This document shows, piece after piece, positions 48,701-62,693 of a DNA stretch of 64,000 nt (within the stretch, counting starts at the first letter, position 1; the number at the start of each line of letters is the position of its first letter). This DNA comes from Patagioenas fasciata (taxonomy: Eukaryota; Chordata; Aves; Columbiformes; Columbidae). The notes under the pieces were generated by a model that saw nothing but the letters and a program-made list of their open reading frames with translations, had not been told where the DNA came from and searched no databases. The stretch covers positions 51,833,661 to 51,897,660 of the forward strand of contig NC_092522.1 of NCBI RefSeq assembly GCF_037038585.1. The letters run 5' to 3'. The position numbers and the translations under genes were made by a program.

Positions 48701-51700
48701 AATATGGAAATTGTATTGCTCAACTTCAGTCTTTTCCTCCAAGTTTCTTTCTGGGTACTTACATCTTCCCCTGCCTCCTCACACATATCTGCACTATACA
48801 GTTTATTGACCTTCCTGTTGATTTGTTCTCAGTCACACTGAAAGAAGCACTTGAAAAAAATACAGCTACAGGCAGCAGAAGCTGAACAAAAGAGAAATCC
48901 TGTTGCCTGTGAACACATCACATCACTTGTCTCTGTCAGTGATGTGAAAACCACCTGCACTTCCGTGCCTTTCACCAGCCCCAACAAAAATACTAGTCTG
49001 GAATTGAAAACAAACATGGAAGGAGGTAACAAATTGCATGAAGCTAAACAAAAGCCATCAGCATGTCGTAATAAAGATGTCTCTGGAGCTGCAAAAGTAT
49101 CCTACGGTTTTTCTTATGTTCTCATATTATAGGTATGTTACGTTTCTCTCACTGCCCATTTCCTATCCAAGCCTCCAACACCAATCCCACAGTGGGGCTG
49201 TGACTGAGCTGCCACATCCTCAGCATCCATGGCACTAACATGGTGAGATGTTGGCAGTCCTCTCGTATTCAAAACCAATCCTATTCAAGAAGAAAACATA
49301 ATGGGAGCAAATACGATGGGAGCAAAACTCAGTCTAAAACCAGCTGAAGTCTAGCCTGCTGTACATTTAGCTGGGGTTTCTAGCAGAGGAAGTGATCACA
49401 AAGCCTCAAGAAGCAGGCAAATATGAACAAGCAGGAACACTTAGGGCGCAGGGACCTCTGACAAGTGCTTTACGGAAGATAAAAGCTGGATGAAAATAAC
49501 ACCTGAAAGTTCTCAAACCAGGAAGCACTACCATAGTGTATAAATATGTACATAATATAAAAATACATAAGTAAATTATATATAAACACATGTGTACAAA
49601 TACATACATAAATGTTACATAGAGCTTATGAAGAAGCTATCAGAACCATGTACAACTAAATCTGGAGGAAAAGCTCTAGGTAAAAAGACATTTGCCTCTG
49701 CAAGGTCAGCCTAATCCTTTTCAATAGTTCTGCTTACTACCTGTCAATCAAGGATATGTGGAATTTTCAGGGTGGAACCGGGATCAAGTTATCATCTATT
49801 GACAATTGCAGCAAAACCAGTACTTCCCTTAGACAAAACAAGTGGGCATGGGCAACTCGCTATAATTGAATTCCAAAATAGAATAGTAATTAAAAGCAGC
49901 TTGACAATGGACTTCAAGCTTCCTCTCCTGTTGTTCATTTCTATAAATTAATCCCTAAACAGAAGAGGAATTAACCAAAGCAAGCGTGAAATTCTGGAAT
50001 GACCATGTGATGCTTTATCTGTTGTATGATCTGTTGTTGTTACTTAGAAGAAGAGGAGTTTGCAGACAGAGTGAAAAAGGGCCACAGTTGAAGTCTCTGA
50101 AGACACTGGTGTCTGCCACAAAAAAAAAAAAAAAAACCCACACAACAAAAACCACAAAGAAAACACATTAACTGAAGAATACCCCCCCCACCCCGCGAGA
50201 GAGGAAGAGGAAAGTTACATGTACTGATATAAATGGACACATATTCTCCATTACACAAGACAACTCAAGCCCACAACAATGAAAAAAAGACCTGGTTTTC
50301 AAAAAAAAAAAAACAAAAAACAACAACAAAAAAAACCCTGCATTACTGCACTCTGCTCTGTAATGTCTCTGTTTATTCAAGCTGCAGAGCAGCTTTGATT
50401 ACATCTACAAATAACATCTATTTAAAGTGACGTTCCTGTGCATATTTTGTGGTGTACAATTACAAAAAACTAGGTAATACAGATATTGCATTATGCTTTC
50501 GCAACATTTGTACGAGTTTTAACCACTAGAGGGAAATCTTGCACTATTCTGAGTGAGCAAACAGACACACAAATCTGAGCATGCAGATGTTTTTTTTTAA
50601 AAAAAAAAAAAAATGCAACAGCGAAAATAATGTTACACCTAAAAGAAACGCATGCTGTCTGAAAAAGTTCTCAGGACAGCATCAATGTCTCACAACATGT
50701 CATGATATTAAATGTGAAATTTCAAAAATTCATAATCAATAACCAGTGGCTTTTTTGCATGACTTACTGGCTACAGAACTCAGACTGATTAAAAGCTCAA
50801 AAAGTCCCCAAGCCTCCAAACTCAGGTCAAGAAGGCAGTAACAATAATTTGCAGGTGGTTTTTAAGTTGGAGCACTGCTATATTTCTGAACTAGGTGATA
50901 CTACATAATTCACTCAGTCTACTTTTGTTACATCTACTTTTCCAGCTGGAGTTATCAGACCACCTTAAGCAAAGTCCACAAGAGGGACACTCTGGCTATA
51001 ACAGACTATAACAACAATAATGTGGATACAGCTTACATCAACAAAATGGACTTTATGCCAGCTACCACTAACCCCTTCTTCCTTTGCAAGGCAGGCTTCC
51101 ATGGACAGTATTATCTTGAGAGCTGTGCCTTGGCTCTTCATTAGTTAAGGGTATTTTAAAATCACACTATATGTTCCTTTCATGCACAATTCTTCCAGGT
51201 AATATTCTCCACCCAAACGTGATGCATCCAGTAGTGACAGTCACTACCTGGGAATGTGGGAGCATAAACCTCTCTGCAGCCAGAACCCTGTAAATGTGAG
51301 TATGTCTCAGCTGATGTCAGATTCTATAACAGCTGAGGTTTCCTTCTAGAATTTTCCCCCAGAGATTTTTCTTACACCTGACTCTGTGGGATATGAAAGT
51401 CCATGGGAAGAGTCGTAAATGAACATATGCTGAAAACATTACTGAGAATGTTTCTGTAGCTGTCAGATCCCATAAACTCCACTGTCACATGTCAACTTTT
51501 GTTTATCTTTTCAGTCCACTGTTGTGCTTTGGTTCCTGTCTTGAGGCAAGAAGTATATGAACTAGTCTATGTCTAACAAGATTCCTGTATGCTCCAGTTA
51601 TTGGCTGGAGAAACTCAGGACTTTCTCAGGCCCTCTGGAGTATCCAAATTTGCCCATGTCTCAGGCATATTAGCTGCCTTTGTAGGAGGTAGCAGATTTT

Positions 51701-52970
51701 AAGGAATATTAATTTCTGATAACTGCATTCCCAGAAGTTCTCTTGTAGGGTAGAAGTCAGCAGACAAGCTGGAGTCAAGAAGGCTTCCTAAAAAACCTGG
51801 TTTTACAGCTCTAACAAAAAATACTAATTTTTATCAGGTGATCAAGGGCACTGACGGGAAGGTCACAGACTGTTTACAACCACAGCGTCCAGGCAAAACC
51901 CTTCAAAGAGCTGTTTGGTTTGTGGTTTGCTTGAGGGCCTTTACAAAGCTCTAAGAACGTCTGTAATTTTGATTTTGTGCTTCAGTCCAGATTTGGCCCT
52001 TGATTTGCCTTTATTTTACCTCTGTCTCCTTTTTTCCTTAAAACCAGTTGGTTTAGATTTTGTCTAAATGCATAAAATGTACACAAAAACTGTGAATATT
52101 TCTGCAATGAAACAGTATTTGGGAATAATTTTTACACAACAATATAGTTTTACTTAAAGGGCAAACAGATTTAAAAAAACACCAAAACACCTTAATTCAC
52201 TGCATACACCATCAAATAACCATTACTTTATCAGAGATCATGCAATGTATCATTGAGCAGCAAAATAACTTTTCTATATTCTCTGCCAATAATTTCATTC
52301 TACCAATGCTGTATCAAAACTTGGTCTTCACTTATATCTCTTGAGTGTTTTCAATCCTACTGACTATTACGAGTTGCTCAGGCTACCAGACTCCAAGATG
52401 CGTAAAATGAAATTGTCCTTCAATATTCTTCCATAATGCAATTAACTGCAAAACCAGAGAGAGAAGTTTCAGACAAGAGAAATCCAGTTTTTGTGGCACT
52501 ATACATGTTTAGTTTCCCTCCTTGTGGAACTATACTGTATAATTAAATCATATAACTTTGTGAATTGAAAATACACAGATAAAGACTAGAAATTAACTTT
52601 TACAGACTGAGCAGGGACTGAATTTAGGTGATAAAACCCCTTTGATTTCCATAATCTTCTAAGTGAGATAGTGAAAAAGTGCAAATATGTACCTATGACA
52701 ATCTGTTGATAGAGATTTTCAGAATTGCAACAGTATAAAACTAGTATAATGCAGAGAAGAATCATCTAAATGTATAGGTACGCAGAGTAGAACTAAGAGA
52801 CATTCAGATGCTAACACAACACCAGCCATTACAAATAAACACTGTCTTAAAAAGGACCTGACTTGCTAAGAAAAACTGGATGCCTGGTTGATATAAAAAC
52901 AGTTGGCATTCTCCATATCGCATAGTTTTCCAAAGCAAAGACAATGAAGCCACTTGCTTATTTCAGTCTA

Positions 52971-53048
52971 TAGAGTCATAGAACACATGGTTATGTTTGA
53001 TCATTGAAACCTCTGGAGACTGTCTAGTCCAGCCTCCTCCTTCCAGAA
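52971..53048 (-). mobile_element. CR1 3'-end remnant
   Basis: TAGAGTCATAGAACACATGG followed by CCTCTGGAGACTGTCTAGTCC and AGCCTCCTCC is the reverse complement of a CR1 3' tail (form: GTCATCTAGTCCAACCTCC). About 75 bases survive. Confidence 0.6.
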
Positions 53049-53817
53049 GGGTAAATGTGTGCCATAATGTATGTTGCATTATCTGTTGAAATGTCTGTGT
53101 CATACAGTTTTCATATGTAAACATATCAAATAGATACTTTTATAATAAATGATACAGTGCTATTTTTCAAAGATCTCTTTGCATGTGCAACTGGGGATTT
53201 CTTATTTTATTTCTATGCTGTTCTCCCTTTATTGCGTCAGCTCTAATAAAATAGCATTTTAAATGCTACCTTATAGAGTCTGAGCACCTTTCTTACTGCG
53301 ATCACAACGCACAAGCAGCTCTTGATGCAAAACAATAATGTACTACTACCACCAAGTTTTGAAAATCCAACAAAAATGATTCAACTGATTTTATATAGAA
53401 CTTAAAGACAAGGAGCAGAACTGTGAAGAAACTTCAGGATTTGTTCCAGTTGCTTACATTCTTATTTTTCCTGTGTTTTGCACCACTCTCTGGGATTATT
53501 TTGAAACACAGCTTCATATTTGCTAAAGTTTAAAAAGCTCCCTCCCTTTGGGAGGTCACTGGTGACTCTCACCTGAGTCACAATAACTTTCAATAACCTG
53601 AAAGCTCAGCTCATACATGTGAATAAAACACTGCAAAAAGGTTTGAGCAGAGCTCAGAACCAGGTACAAAGTCTTACCTGAGAATGTGAGACTTGTAGAA
53701 AGACATTGAGGGAAATAAGTTTCTCAAACATTTTTTTTGCTAGGAGATATTTGTCCATAAATATCCTTAGAGAATGTATCAGTGGTTAAATAACTTGATG
53801 CCTCTATCATGGGGAGG

Positions 53818-53880
53818 GAAAAAAACAAACACAAACCCAAACAAACAAACAAACAAACAAAAACACACACAAAAAAACCC
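53818..53880. repeat. (CAAA)n simple repeat
   Basis: An A/C-rich run with at least five consecutive CAAA units, followed by ACACAC and an A run. Confidence 0.9.
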
Positions 53881-56800
53881 CACTGATTTTTGAATGTTTT
53901 GTAAGCAAAATCAGCAAAAATACTTGTTGTTGGAATTGCACAATAAACACACAGCCTGGCCCTTCATAATTATTGAGACCTTAACAAGGCACAGCTGCAC
54001 CTGATTCTGCAGAAGAGCAGCTGTTGTACTTCCAAATGTCCCAGTTGCCAGTGAACATTTGGTGGTAAAGTAACAGCTTACCATTATCAAACCTATGAAG
54101 ATCAGATAAAAACACTTAAAGGTTGAAAGGAGGAAAACTATTTTCAGAGAAAATGAGGTTCTTTGGTTTTGTCCTCCTTCACTGACAAGAAGCAGTAATA
54201 ACTCTCTAGGAAGGGACGTATCGGCAGACAGAACAGGCAACAGTCTTATGCAATTTCAATTTATCCACAAACCCTAGGTTTGAAGAAAGAAACAAGGTAA
54301 AGCTTATAATGCACATATATTATTAATTATATATTTAAAATATACCAACATATTATTATATTAAAAGGCTAAACTAAGTTATTAACAACATCTCTTTGGG
54401 CCTTAAATCTATAGAGACTTAAGAGATAAAAAGAGCACGAATATTTTAAATGTGATTTCACAGATTCAAATAAGAAAACATTTTAGATAGTATTTCATAC
54501 AAAGATCAAGTAAGTAGAATTAGCTATCACTGAGGTTTTATGTCCAATATTTTGCAACTTTAGCAACAAATTCATGCAAGTTAATGTGTTTCTGCTGTTG
54601 TTTCATTACCACAAAACAATAACATGTACTTTTATGGAAATAAATACAAAGAACAGAAAAAGTGAAAAGAAATCTAGCCCTCTACTATGAGCAAAAAAAA
54701 ACATCTTAAAACCATGATTTCGATAGCTTCCTTCAATAACAGCTTTTAAAGTCAAATTACAAAACTATAGGTATTTGTAGAAAACTTGAGAGGAAGGATG
54801 TTGAGAGCAGCAGCAGTTAGAAATATTTTTAATGAATCCAGCTGCATGCAGCCTAAGACAAGAACAAGAGAGGTTAATGAACAGAGAGTAGAAAATGTTT
54901 CCTGCATTGATAAGCCTGTTAAAAAAAATCCTGTTTATATGAAAATCATAGAGTACGTAATGTTTTCATTAACAAACACTGTGTTGGTGCAAAATCAACT
55001 ACAATGTAACAGGTACACCAGGTGTTTCAATTCCTGTTTGGACAATTTGCATCCCTGCTGATATTGTCCTTTATTACTAGCAGTTGCTTCTGAAGTGTAA
55101 CACCAACAAATACATCCATCAGTGTGAAAAGGCCATAAACTGCAAAAAGCCTCTGAAAACAGTACTATTTTTAGCACTGTTGTTATGAGCTTAATCTTTT
55201 TTGAATCTGAATCAGAAAAATCAATACAAAGGTAATTACATTTTTCTATTAAAATTTTATGAGACAGATGATTACAACACATTATAATTCACGCAGGATA
55301 CGTTACAATTCACCTAGAATATGTTGCTAAGACTATTTTAACTTTCCCAAATGTGTGTCACTTAGAAATAAAACCATCTACCATAAATACACTTCATTCA
55401 TGCATTCTAACAAATATATATTTTCTGTATCTTAGTATTCCTTTTCTCTCTTCCATTCTGTATTTTTGTAATGAAATAAAGAACATAGAAATTGTTTTTC
55501 TGAAAACGTATTTGATACTAGCAAAAAATAATAACAAACTATGTGGATTAGAAGCAAAAATTGATGATAACAACCAGAAATTCAGAGGTTAACAACTGAA
55601 TGCTAGCAAAAGATGAACAAAGAAAATCAAGGATAGCAAGTAGAGTTCCAGTTGCAACTACTTTAATGGTTCCCTATGTCTGTAAAAGTTTTTCAGAAAT
55701 CGGACCAGAAATCATAACAAAGCTATAGCTGGACGATGCAATCCAGGATAAGAAGTAAAAAAATATCACCAATTTTTTGGTAATTAGATAGATTTTTTTT
55801 TCCTTTATGATTCCTAACCAATACATAGGATTAAGCACAAGTTCTTCACAAATAAAACTACCATGTTTTGTATTAAAACATCAGGGTTGTCTACAGGTGA
55901 CATAAATAAAGATCATGGATATTTTATATTTTGAAGAAAAGCTGTTACTCCAATGTTCAGCCATTGTTTCTTATGGAAGGAACTGAGTGTTCTCTACTTC
56001 CCCTAGTCCTCATTGAATCACAGCTTTATGAAGAAATTCTAGTTCCTACAGATTAAATACATATTATTACATAACTTGTATTAACTAAAATAAATGTCTA
56101 GGAATGACAAATCTGCACTAAAACTGAATAAGAGCTTTAAAAAGTTTTAATGAAAGCGTATTAATTTGACTCCCTTAGCTCAAATTGATAATGCAGTAAT
56201 TCAGCATGTATTTTTAGTTAAAAGGCAATGAAAATAAATGGGAGATGATGATTTCATTAAAAATATGAATGGTGCATCAGGATATACAGTTGGGTTACAT
56301 AATATCATCAATCCAAAGAAAACTGACTATGGGTATCAGCTACAAAATTGTACAAGCAACAGGTTTTCCAGTTTCTAGGGAAAGGGATCCTGACTTGGTA
56401 GATAAGTCACCATCAAACTATGTTTTTAATTAACAGGTTTTGTTTTCTTGACTAAGTAAAATCCAGACACTTTTCATCTCAGGTTAGATAAAGGAGTTCA
56501 TTCAACCAAAAACGAGGAATTTGTTTTGAGGAATTTGTTTGAAGGAACTTGTCATAAAAGGAACTTAACTATGCTCAAGGCTGCCCTGAGCACAACTCCT
56601 TGCTTAGTGGTCACATCGTTACCACCAGGTCTCATGTCATTCACCCACAGTAGAGGAGATGTCATTTAATTCCCTGTTCAGCCTGAAGGACACTACACTG
56701 CCCAGGAAACAATTAAGAGCTATTGGTGTAGCACAACTTAAGGGTGAAACATTTTCATTTTTTTCCTTTTTTGTCTTTTTGGAACTGTGCTTTGCATGGA

Positions 56801-58649
56801 CAAAGAGATTATGAGCTCTTAACTCAGAGGTGGTACCTCCTACCACAGGAGGTGGTAGAAGGGATTACCCTGATTGCTCCACAGCAGCATTAAAAAAACC
56901 CCAAACAAACAGATTATGAGCCTCTTTCAGTGGTTTAGTGAAATCATTTCCTTGGCTCTTATTATAGTATCTGCAAACTAACCAGAAATGTCAAAACATT
57001 TTAGATGTTTTATGAGACAAACTATTTTGACATTTTGAAAACGTTATCATCTTCATCTAATCTAAAACTATTTTTTCCAATTCAATCCAAATTCTGAAAT
57101 CTTCAAGTACCATCTTCTTGCTACTTTTGTAGCAAAAGCCCCCAAAATTTCCACAATTCTAGTCAACAAGATTGCCCTACAAAGATCCAAAACAGAGTTT
57201 GGTTGAAATAATAAAATCAGAGTAATGCACTTAATCATTATCAACAACCTTCTATCACAAGAATATTCCTCTGTACACTGTTTTTTCCTGTTTCTCTTTA
57301 GTTTTCACTCATCTCAAAGTGTTATCTATCTTTGCATATAGTTTTCATCTTGTTTTCTGTGCCTTTCCTTGCTAGTAACAAGGCCCAAATGACTTTGATC
57401 TCCTCTGTCCACTGTGACCCTCTTGAAGCTTCACCAACTTATGGGCATCACTCTTCAAAGAAAATGAATATATAGATAGAAAAGATAGCACATGAAATTT
57501 AAATATCATGGGAAGAAAGCTGATGCTTTTAATGGAAAGCCAATTAATAAATTAGGTCCATTTTAAAGATTATATGTGTCAGAAAACAGATTTAGCTTTA
57601 GGCACTGAGATATTATGCATTTATTTAACAATGCGCACTGATGATCTGCCTCCTTCTGAACTACTTGAATGCGAGGTGTCAAGCAGGGCTGTCATAAAGC
57701 CATCAAAAGCAGAATGGAACTTGCTAACAAGCAGAGACCTTGTACATGCAGCCAATACCACAACCCAGCCCCAGCCCCAGCTGAAGGAGGATATGAATTG
57801 TCTTCTCAAAGCTTATCAGCTGCATTTTATGGGTGTACAACGTGACGCAACACAGTCTCTTTAAATATGGTAGGAAATAAGTATCTATATAAAACCAAAT
57901 CTTTTTTCTTCAAAAATAACAGAATACATGCAACAAAAAAGAAAATTCCACCATGTGTTTGTTATGCAGTGTACTGCACAGCTACCACAAAATTTAAATA
58001 TTTAAATAAAAAGCAGCCTCCATAGCAAGCTCCAAAAAGTTACTCCATAAGCAAAGACAGTAACACCCAGGTTCCTATAAATCTGCTCTTTTCATATCCC
58101 AAAATCCCAACACCCACCCTAGCTCACCTCTCATTTCTGCTGACATAGCCAGGAAAAGAATATCTGAGGGTCCATGGGCAATATCAGTTGGACAGCCTGC
58201 TGTTATGACCGCCTCCTTCTGAACTTTAAGCAGTGGGGTTCTGCTCCCCCCACTGCTTCACTCTGAACTAGCCTTGTTCTTTTACTTTACAGTAGATTAC
58301 ACAAAGAATGGTAATAATGTGTTGTATGTAAACTGAATTTTTAAGTAGGTAAGTAAGTAAGAAAGCCAGTGGCCCACAGGGTGGAGCTGAAGTTCTACCT
58401 TGCTCAGCAGCCCCTTGGGAGCCCATCCTACCCTTCACCCCCATTTCTCCCAGACACAGGACAATCATTCATGGCAACTGAGATTTCAGCTGTAACTCAA
58501 GTGGAATTTTTTGCCAGACACTGACATCAGCACAATTCGTACCACAAGAACTTTTGTGTTCTCACACACACAATGTTCCTCTTCCCTTCAATACACTTCT
58601 CATTGACAAGAATCATAGGTATGTTGAATACTTTTCAACATCATTTCCA

Positions 58650-59200
58650 GTAAGCATTTTTCCCTCTCACCAGACAGCAGCAGGGAGTCTGTGTTGCCTC
58701 CCACTTGAGACAGATGTCCCACCACCACCCTTTCCAACATGTCAGGGTCCCTTGTGGTACCAGGGGTTGGTGATCTGCAAGGCAGTGTGGTGGGACCCTG
58801 TCCCACCGGGAACACCTTGGTGGCCAGTGGGACTGAGCTTTGCCATCCTTTTCCTCCTCCCTCAACACTGACGAAGGATATCCCTTCAGCCAGGAACCAC
58901 TTCTTGACACCTATGGAGCACTCACCCTGCCCAGGGGCCATCCCTCTCCACTTACGGTCTGTCAGTGATCCTACTCCAGTGGGACTGTGACAGTGACAGG
59001 GTCAGCAACTGTGCCTTGGCTGCCATCTCCTCCCACAACCCCATCCCAGCAGCTGCTGGGGTGGCATTTGGTTTGTTTGGTGGCTGAAGGCCAATGCAGA
59101 TGTGGCAGCAGGGCCAGCAGGAAGATGTGGATACACTTTTGAGCCTTGTAGGACTCTGCCCAGGAGCCACCATGGGACTTGCTGGGCTTCAGTCATGGAC
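58650..59200. other. GC-rich block of unknown role
   Basis: Roughly 55% GC in an otherwise AT-rich desert, about 2 kb beyond the CCR6 3' end. Open frames of 80-113 codons overlap on both strands, as GC-rich DNA gives by chance. I recognise no protein in any of them. Possibly a non-coding exon, a regulatory element or an old repeat. Confidence 0.35.
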
Positions 59201-60646
59201 TTCCTGCCCTGGGGTACATCGCCTCATGCAGGCTTTGAGAGAGAGAGGTTACATCGTTCAGATATGAGAGATTTTGCACCAAATAAGGGAATGTTTCAAG
59301 GCATCCCATGTAGCAAGAAATCCTTAGATCTGAAGAGATTTTTTACTTTTGAGTTACTTTTTTATTTGTTGAATTCTCTTCTGGAAAATCTTCAGTGCAA
59401 TATACAGCCAATGCATGCATCTACATTTACATAATTTTTTATTATATTCTTGCCTAAGTTGTTATTCAGTCATGATAAATATATGCAATCTTGATCACAC
59501 CTGGCCTTGACATTTAAAAACCTCACACTGCACTGTGAACAAGAATGGATTGCACCAGCCAAGGCAGTACTTATGTCATGCCATATCAATGCCCTTCCTC
59601 AAGAGATCTTCAGCTCCAGCACTATCCTTCTTGGACCTTCGCATTGCCACTGAATGGTGCGGTTAGTGATCCAAGCTCTGCTATCTCTTCAGCCATGAAC
59701 TTAAAAGAACCACAACCAAAGTAAACAGCAAGCTGCAAATTGCATTAATTTACACAGCTGTAGGAGTGTAATGTCCTACACTAGAACAAATCCACACACC
59801 ATCATAAATATTCCTATATTCATAGTGAGTCAAATATTGACTCAGCAAAAATTCTGGCTATATTAAGTCAGATTCTGGTTTTATTTTCAGATATAGTCCT
59901 TAACAATTTCTGAAGATAATAAAGTAAATTTCATATATGCATATTTGTCCTAGTAAATCCATTCCTAAGGAAACTTTGTTAATGGTTAGCTAAATACCAA
60001 GAAATGCATCATGTTTTGTCACCGATCAAGTTCCAATGAAAAGTGTTGGAATAACTGAAGTTCTGTACAGTTTGTTGCCTTCTATAAAGTAGAGTGTGAA
60101 TTTCAGCTAGAAAGAAAGAACTTTTTGCAGAGATGTTCGCCAACTGATCAGCTTTGATGGATTCCAGCAGCTGAATCCTGTGCCAAACATAGAGAAGAAT
60201 CTCTCAAGCAAAGCTCCATTCTCCGTTCAGAAGATAATTTCAGGAGATGTCAGGAAACCTTTGTGTGGATATTTCAGTGTTCTCCTTAGTATTTTTCTTT
60301 TTTTTTCTGGTATTCTTTTTTATAGACATGTCACTGTTGGCTTAGAACAGTATCAGCCTTGATATAAGCAAATTCCGATGAGCAGGCGGAGTATAGAATT
60401 GGGCAAAGATGTATGAGACTTAACAGCCCAGCTATGTCAGCAGCCTCGAGCCTTTTTCTTCCTTTCTCTGTTTGCTTTCCTTGCCATGCTTTGCTCAAAA
60501 TGCCATATCTTTAAGTTAGTATTGCCAGAGCGTGACCTGTCTGCAACAAAAGCACAGACCTACACTTAAATAAGATTTCCAGGTAGAAGTAATTAACAGA
60601 AACAACATAAATGTAGGTAGAATGAGCCTGAACATAACCTGATTCA

Positions 60647-60652
60647 TTTATT
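60647..60652 (-). terminator. CCR6: Candidate CCR6 poly(A) signal
   Basis: AATAAA on the minus strand, about 335 bases after the CCR6 stop codon, is the nearest well-formed hexamer. Confidence 0.45.
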
Positions 60653-60986
60653 TAGAATTTTTGGGATATTTCAGTGATGTAGGACAGATGAGATGCAGTT
60701 TTTCCTTGGAAAACAGGGCAGGTTCCTCTGTAAGCTTCACTTTTCTGATAATTATAAGAGAGTGTGCTTTAGAACAGCATGAATGTTGAGGTGAATAAGA
60801 TTTCAGTTTTCCACAGCACAGTGTTATTCTTCTATCTTAATTCTTTTTCTGAAAGGAGTTAGGGATCATGAGAGCTCCCTTAGAGGTGCAGAGAAGCCCA
60901 AATGACTTGCTGTCACAGGCACAGTGACACTCTTTCGGGTTGCTCAGTGAGAAGAGTCATTTGATAATAATGATGTTCAAATTGTA

Positions 60987-62069
60987 TCACATAGTGAAAG
61001 AAGATGCATTGTCAGTCAAAATTTCACTAGTCTGTCTTGAATGATAAATATCAGAGTTTGTCCTTGAACTACGTTTATTGTATTTCTTGTATCTCATGCA
61101 CCATAGGTCCTTCATTATCTTCACAAAATAACTTCTGAACTTCACTCCAATGAAAGCATAGAGCACAGGGTTCACACAACAATGTAAAAATGCTATGGCT
61201 TCAGTGATGTATTTTGCATAGGCCATTATCTTTTCATTGTCACAAGATCTACCTAGCTTGCCCATATTTATCGCTGTCACAAGAAGAACAATGTTATAAG
61301 GTACCTGGCAAACTAGGAAAACAGCTACAATTAATATGATCACACGTATTGCTTTGTTTCTTTTGGAATTTTGAGCTTGCTGTAAGGATTTGACAATGAA
61401 TGTATAGCAAAAAATCATGAATAAGAAAGGTATAAAGAATCCAAATCCCACTTGTAGGCACAGCAGCAATGATTTCAGCATCGTGCTTTCAGACATTCTG
61501 TCAAATCTGTGATCACAAATCTCTTTGGTTTCATTGGTGAGGTTATAACTTTCACTGTATAGAAAAGAGGAGCTAGAGATTAAAATTGATGATGCCCACA
61601 CAGCCAAACAAATGAGTTTGCTATATGCGAGTGTTCTTGCTCTGAGTTTAAATGATTTTGTTGCCTGTACTATAGCAATGTACCGGTCCACACTGATAAA
61701 GGCCAAAAGCAACATGCCACAGCTGAAGTTGATTGCATAGATACCTCTGGTTATTTTGCAAATAAAATCACCAAAAATCCATTTGTCAGCAGCATAATTC
61801 ACTGCCCACAGCGGGAGAGTGAGAACAAATAGTATGTCTGCTATGGCCATGTTGAAGAGGTACACATCCGTCATGGACTTGGTTCTTTCATATAAAGCAA
61901 AGGTCATCACTACAAAGATGTTACCAACTAGGCCGATGACACAAATCAATGAATACACAACTGGCAGAAATGACTTTGTGAAGTTCCTGACTTCCAGCTT
62001 AGAACAAGGTGGTGTGATTAAAGAAGCGTAGTCTGAATAATATGGATAATCTGCGGTACGAGGTTCTGT
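60987..62069 (-). CDS. CCR6: C-C chemokine receptor 6, main coding exon
   Basis: Seven-transmembrane, G-protein-coupled receptor for CCL20, acting at the surface of lymphocytes and dendritic cells in mammals. The exon follows acceptor TCTTTGTTACAG and encodes 360 aa; with the 3-aa first exon the protein is 363 aa (human 374, from memory). Seen: a Tyr/Asp-rich N-terminus (DYPYYSDY, possible tyrosine sulfation), SMTDVYLFNMAIADILFVLT in TM2, DRYIAIVQATKSF after TM3, KRNKAIRVI before TM6, and HCCVNPVLYAFIG (NPxxY) in TM7. The tail ends SRQTSEI then DNASSFTM, as in mammalian CCR6. Extracellular cysteines at PPCSK, ICKI, EICDH and RSCDN give the usual two disulfides. The apparent upstream frame Leu-Leu-Gln is intron sequence. 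Intact. Confidence 0.98.
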   Translation of the reverse strand, partial: TEPRTADYPYYSDYASLITPPCSKLEVRNFTKSFLPVVYSLICVIGLVGNIFVVMTFALYERTKSMTDVYLFNMAIADILFVLTLPLWAVNYAADKWIFGDFICKITRGIYAINFSCGMLLLAFISVDRYIAIVQATKSFKLRARTLAYSKLICLAVWASSILISSSSFLYSESYNLTNETKEICDHRFDRMSESTMLKSLLLCLQVGFGFFIPFLFMIFCYTFIVKSLQQAQNSKRNKAIRVIILIVAVFLVCQVPYNIVLLVTAINMGKLGRSCDNEKIMAYAKYITEAIAFLHCCVNPVLYAFIGVKFRSYFVKIMKDLWCMRYKKYNKRSSRTNSDIYHSRQTSEILTDNASSFTM

Positions 62070-62693
62070 CTGTAACAAAGAAGATCACCAGTTAACACGT
62101 AGTTGTTAATCTCTAATTTCTATATAGTAGGAAGATGATAGATAACAAAGTCATACAAATACAAGGTACACTGGAAATTTTTTTAAAATAGTATAGAAGT
62201 GTTATATGGCTTGCTGATTTGAAATGGAAGTGACATTTCACTTTTGGTAACTGTAATACTTCTGTCCAGTTCTACCCATGCCTCAGCTTCGGGTCTATAT
62301 GAAAATAGTACACAGTTGTTTCTTCCAACACTACATGTTTTGCACTGATTACAAGTGTATTTAACACTGTAGAGGAGACTTGAAACAACTTGCCAGTGCT
62401 AGATTAACAGTTGGACTTCATGATTTCTTCTCCCCACTCAGCTAGGCAGGCAATCCAGGATGACTATCCTGAGACACAGTTGCCTGCACAATGGGCACCA
62501 AACCTGGACTTACATTAGGAGAGTGCAAACCCAATAAACACTGTGCTTTTGCAGTAAACTCTGCTGTCAAAGCAAGTCTTCAGCTGATTACTCCTGAGAT
62601 TAAGACACTTGGACCACCAGCCTCAAAGAGCTGGGACTTCCAGATTCATTGCTTTATGGATGTATTAATATAGTTTACCAGTTAGGTACTTAC

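Larger units (their letters stand above)
45781..60640. other. Gene-poor stretch between TCP10 and CCR6
   Basis: About 15 kb with no long open frame, no conserved exon and no RNA gene I can identify. In human the intronless receptor GPR31 lies beside CCR6 (from memory); no such frame or recognisable remnant is visible here. It holds poly-A tracts (48489-48509, 50119-50137, 50580-50615), a CR1 scrap (52971-53048), an (AAAC)n repeat (53818-53880) and one more GC-rich block (58650-59200). Confidence 0.65.

Noticed and set aside
48832-49025. Exon-like segment on the plus strand with a strong acceptor (TTTGTTCTCAG) and a GTAACA donor
   Set aside because: All three frames entering from the acceptor hit an early stop. 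At most it is a non-coding RNA exon; there is no support for a protein.
54786-55061. 91-codon plus-strand frame that looked like a transposase scrap
   Set aside because: No catalytic motif or terminal repeats could be seen.
57574-57864. 96-codon plus-strand frame
   Set aside because: No recognised motif, no promoter or splice context, and ordinary for 15 kb of desert.
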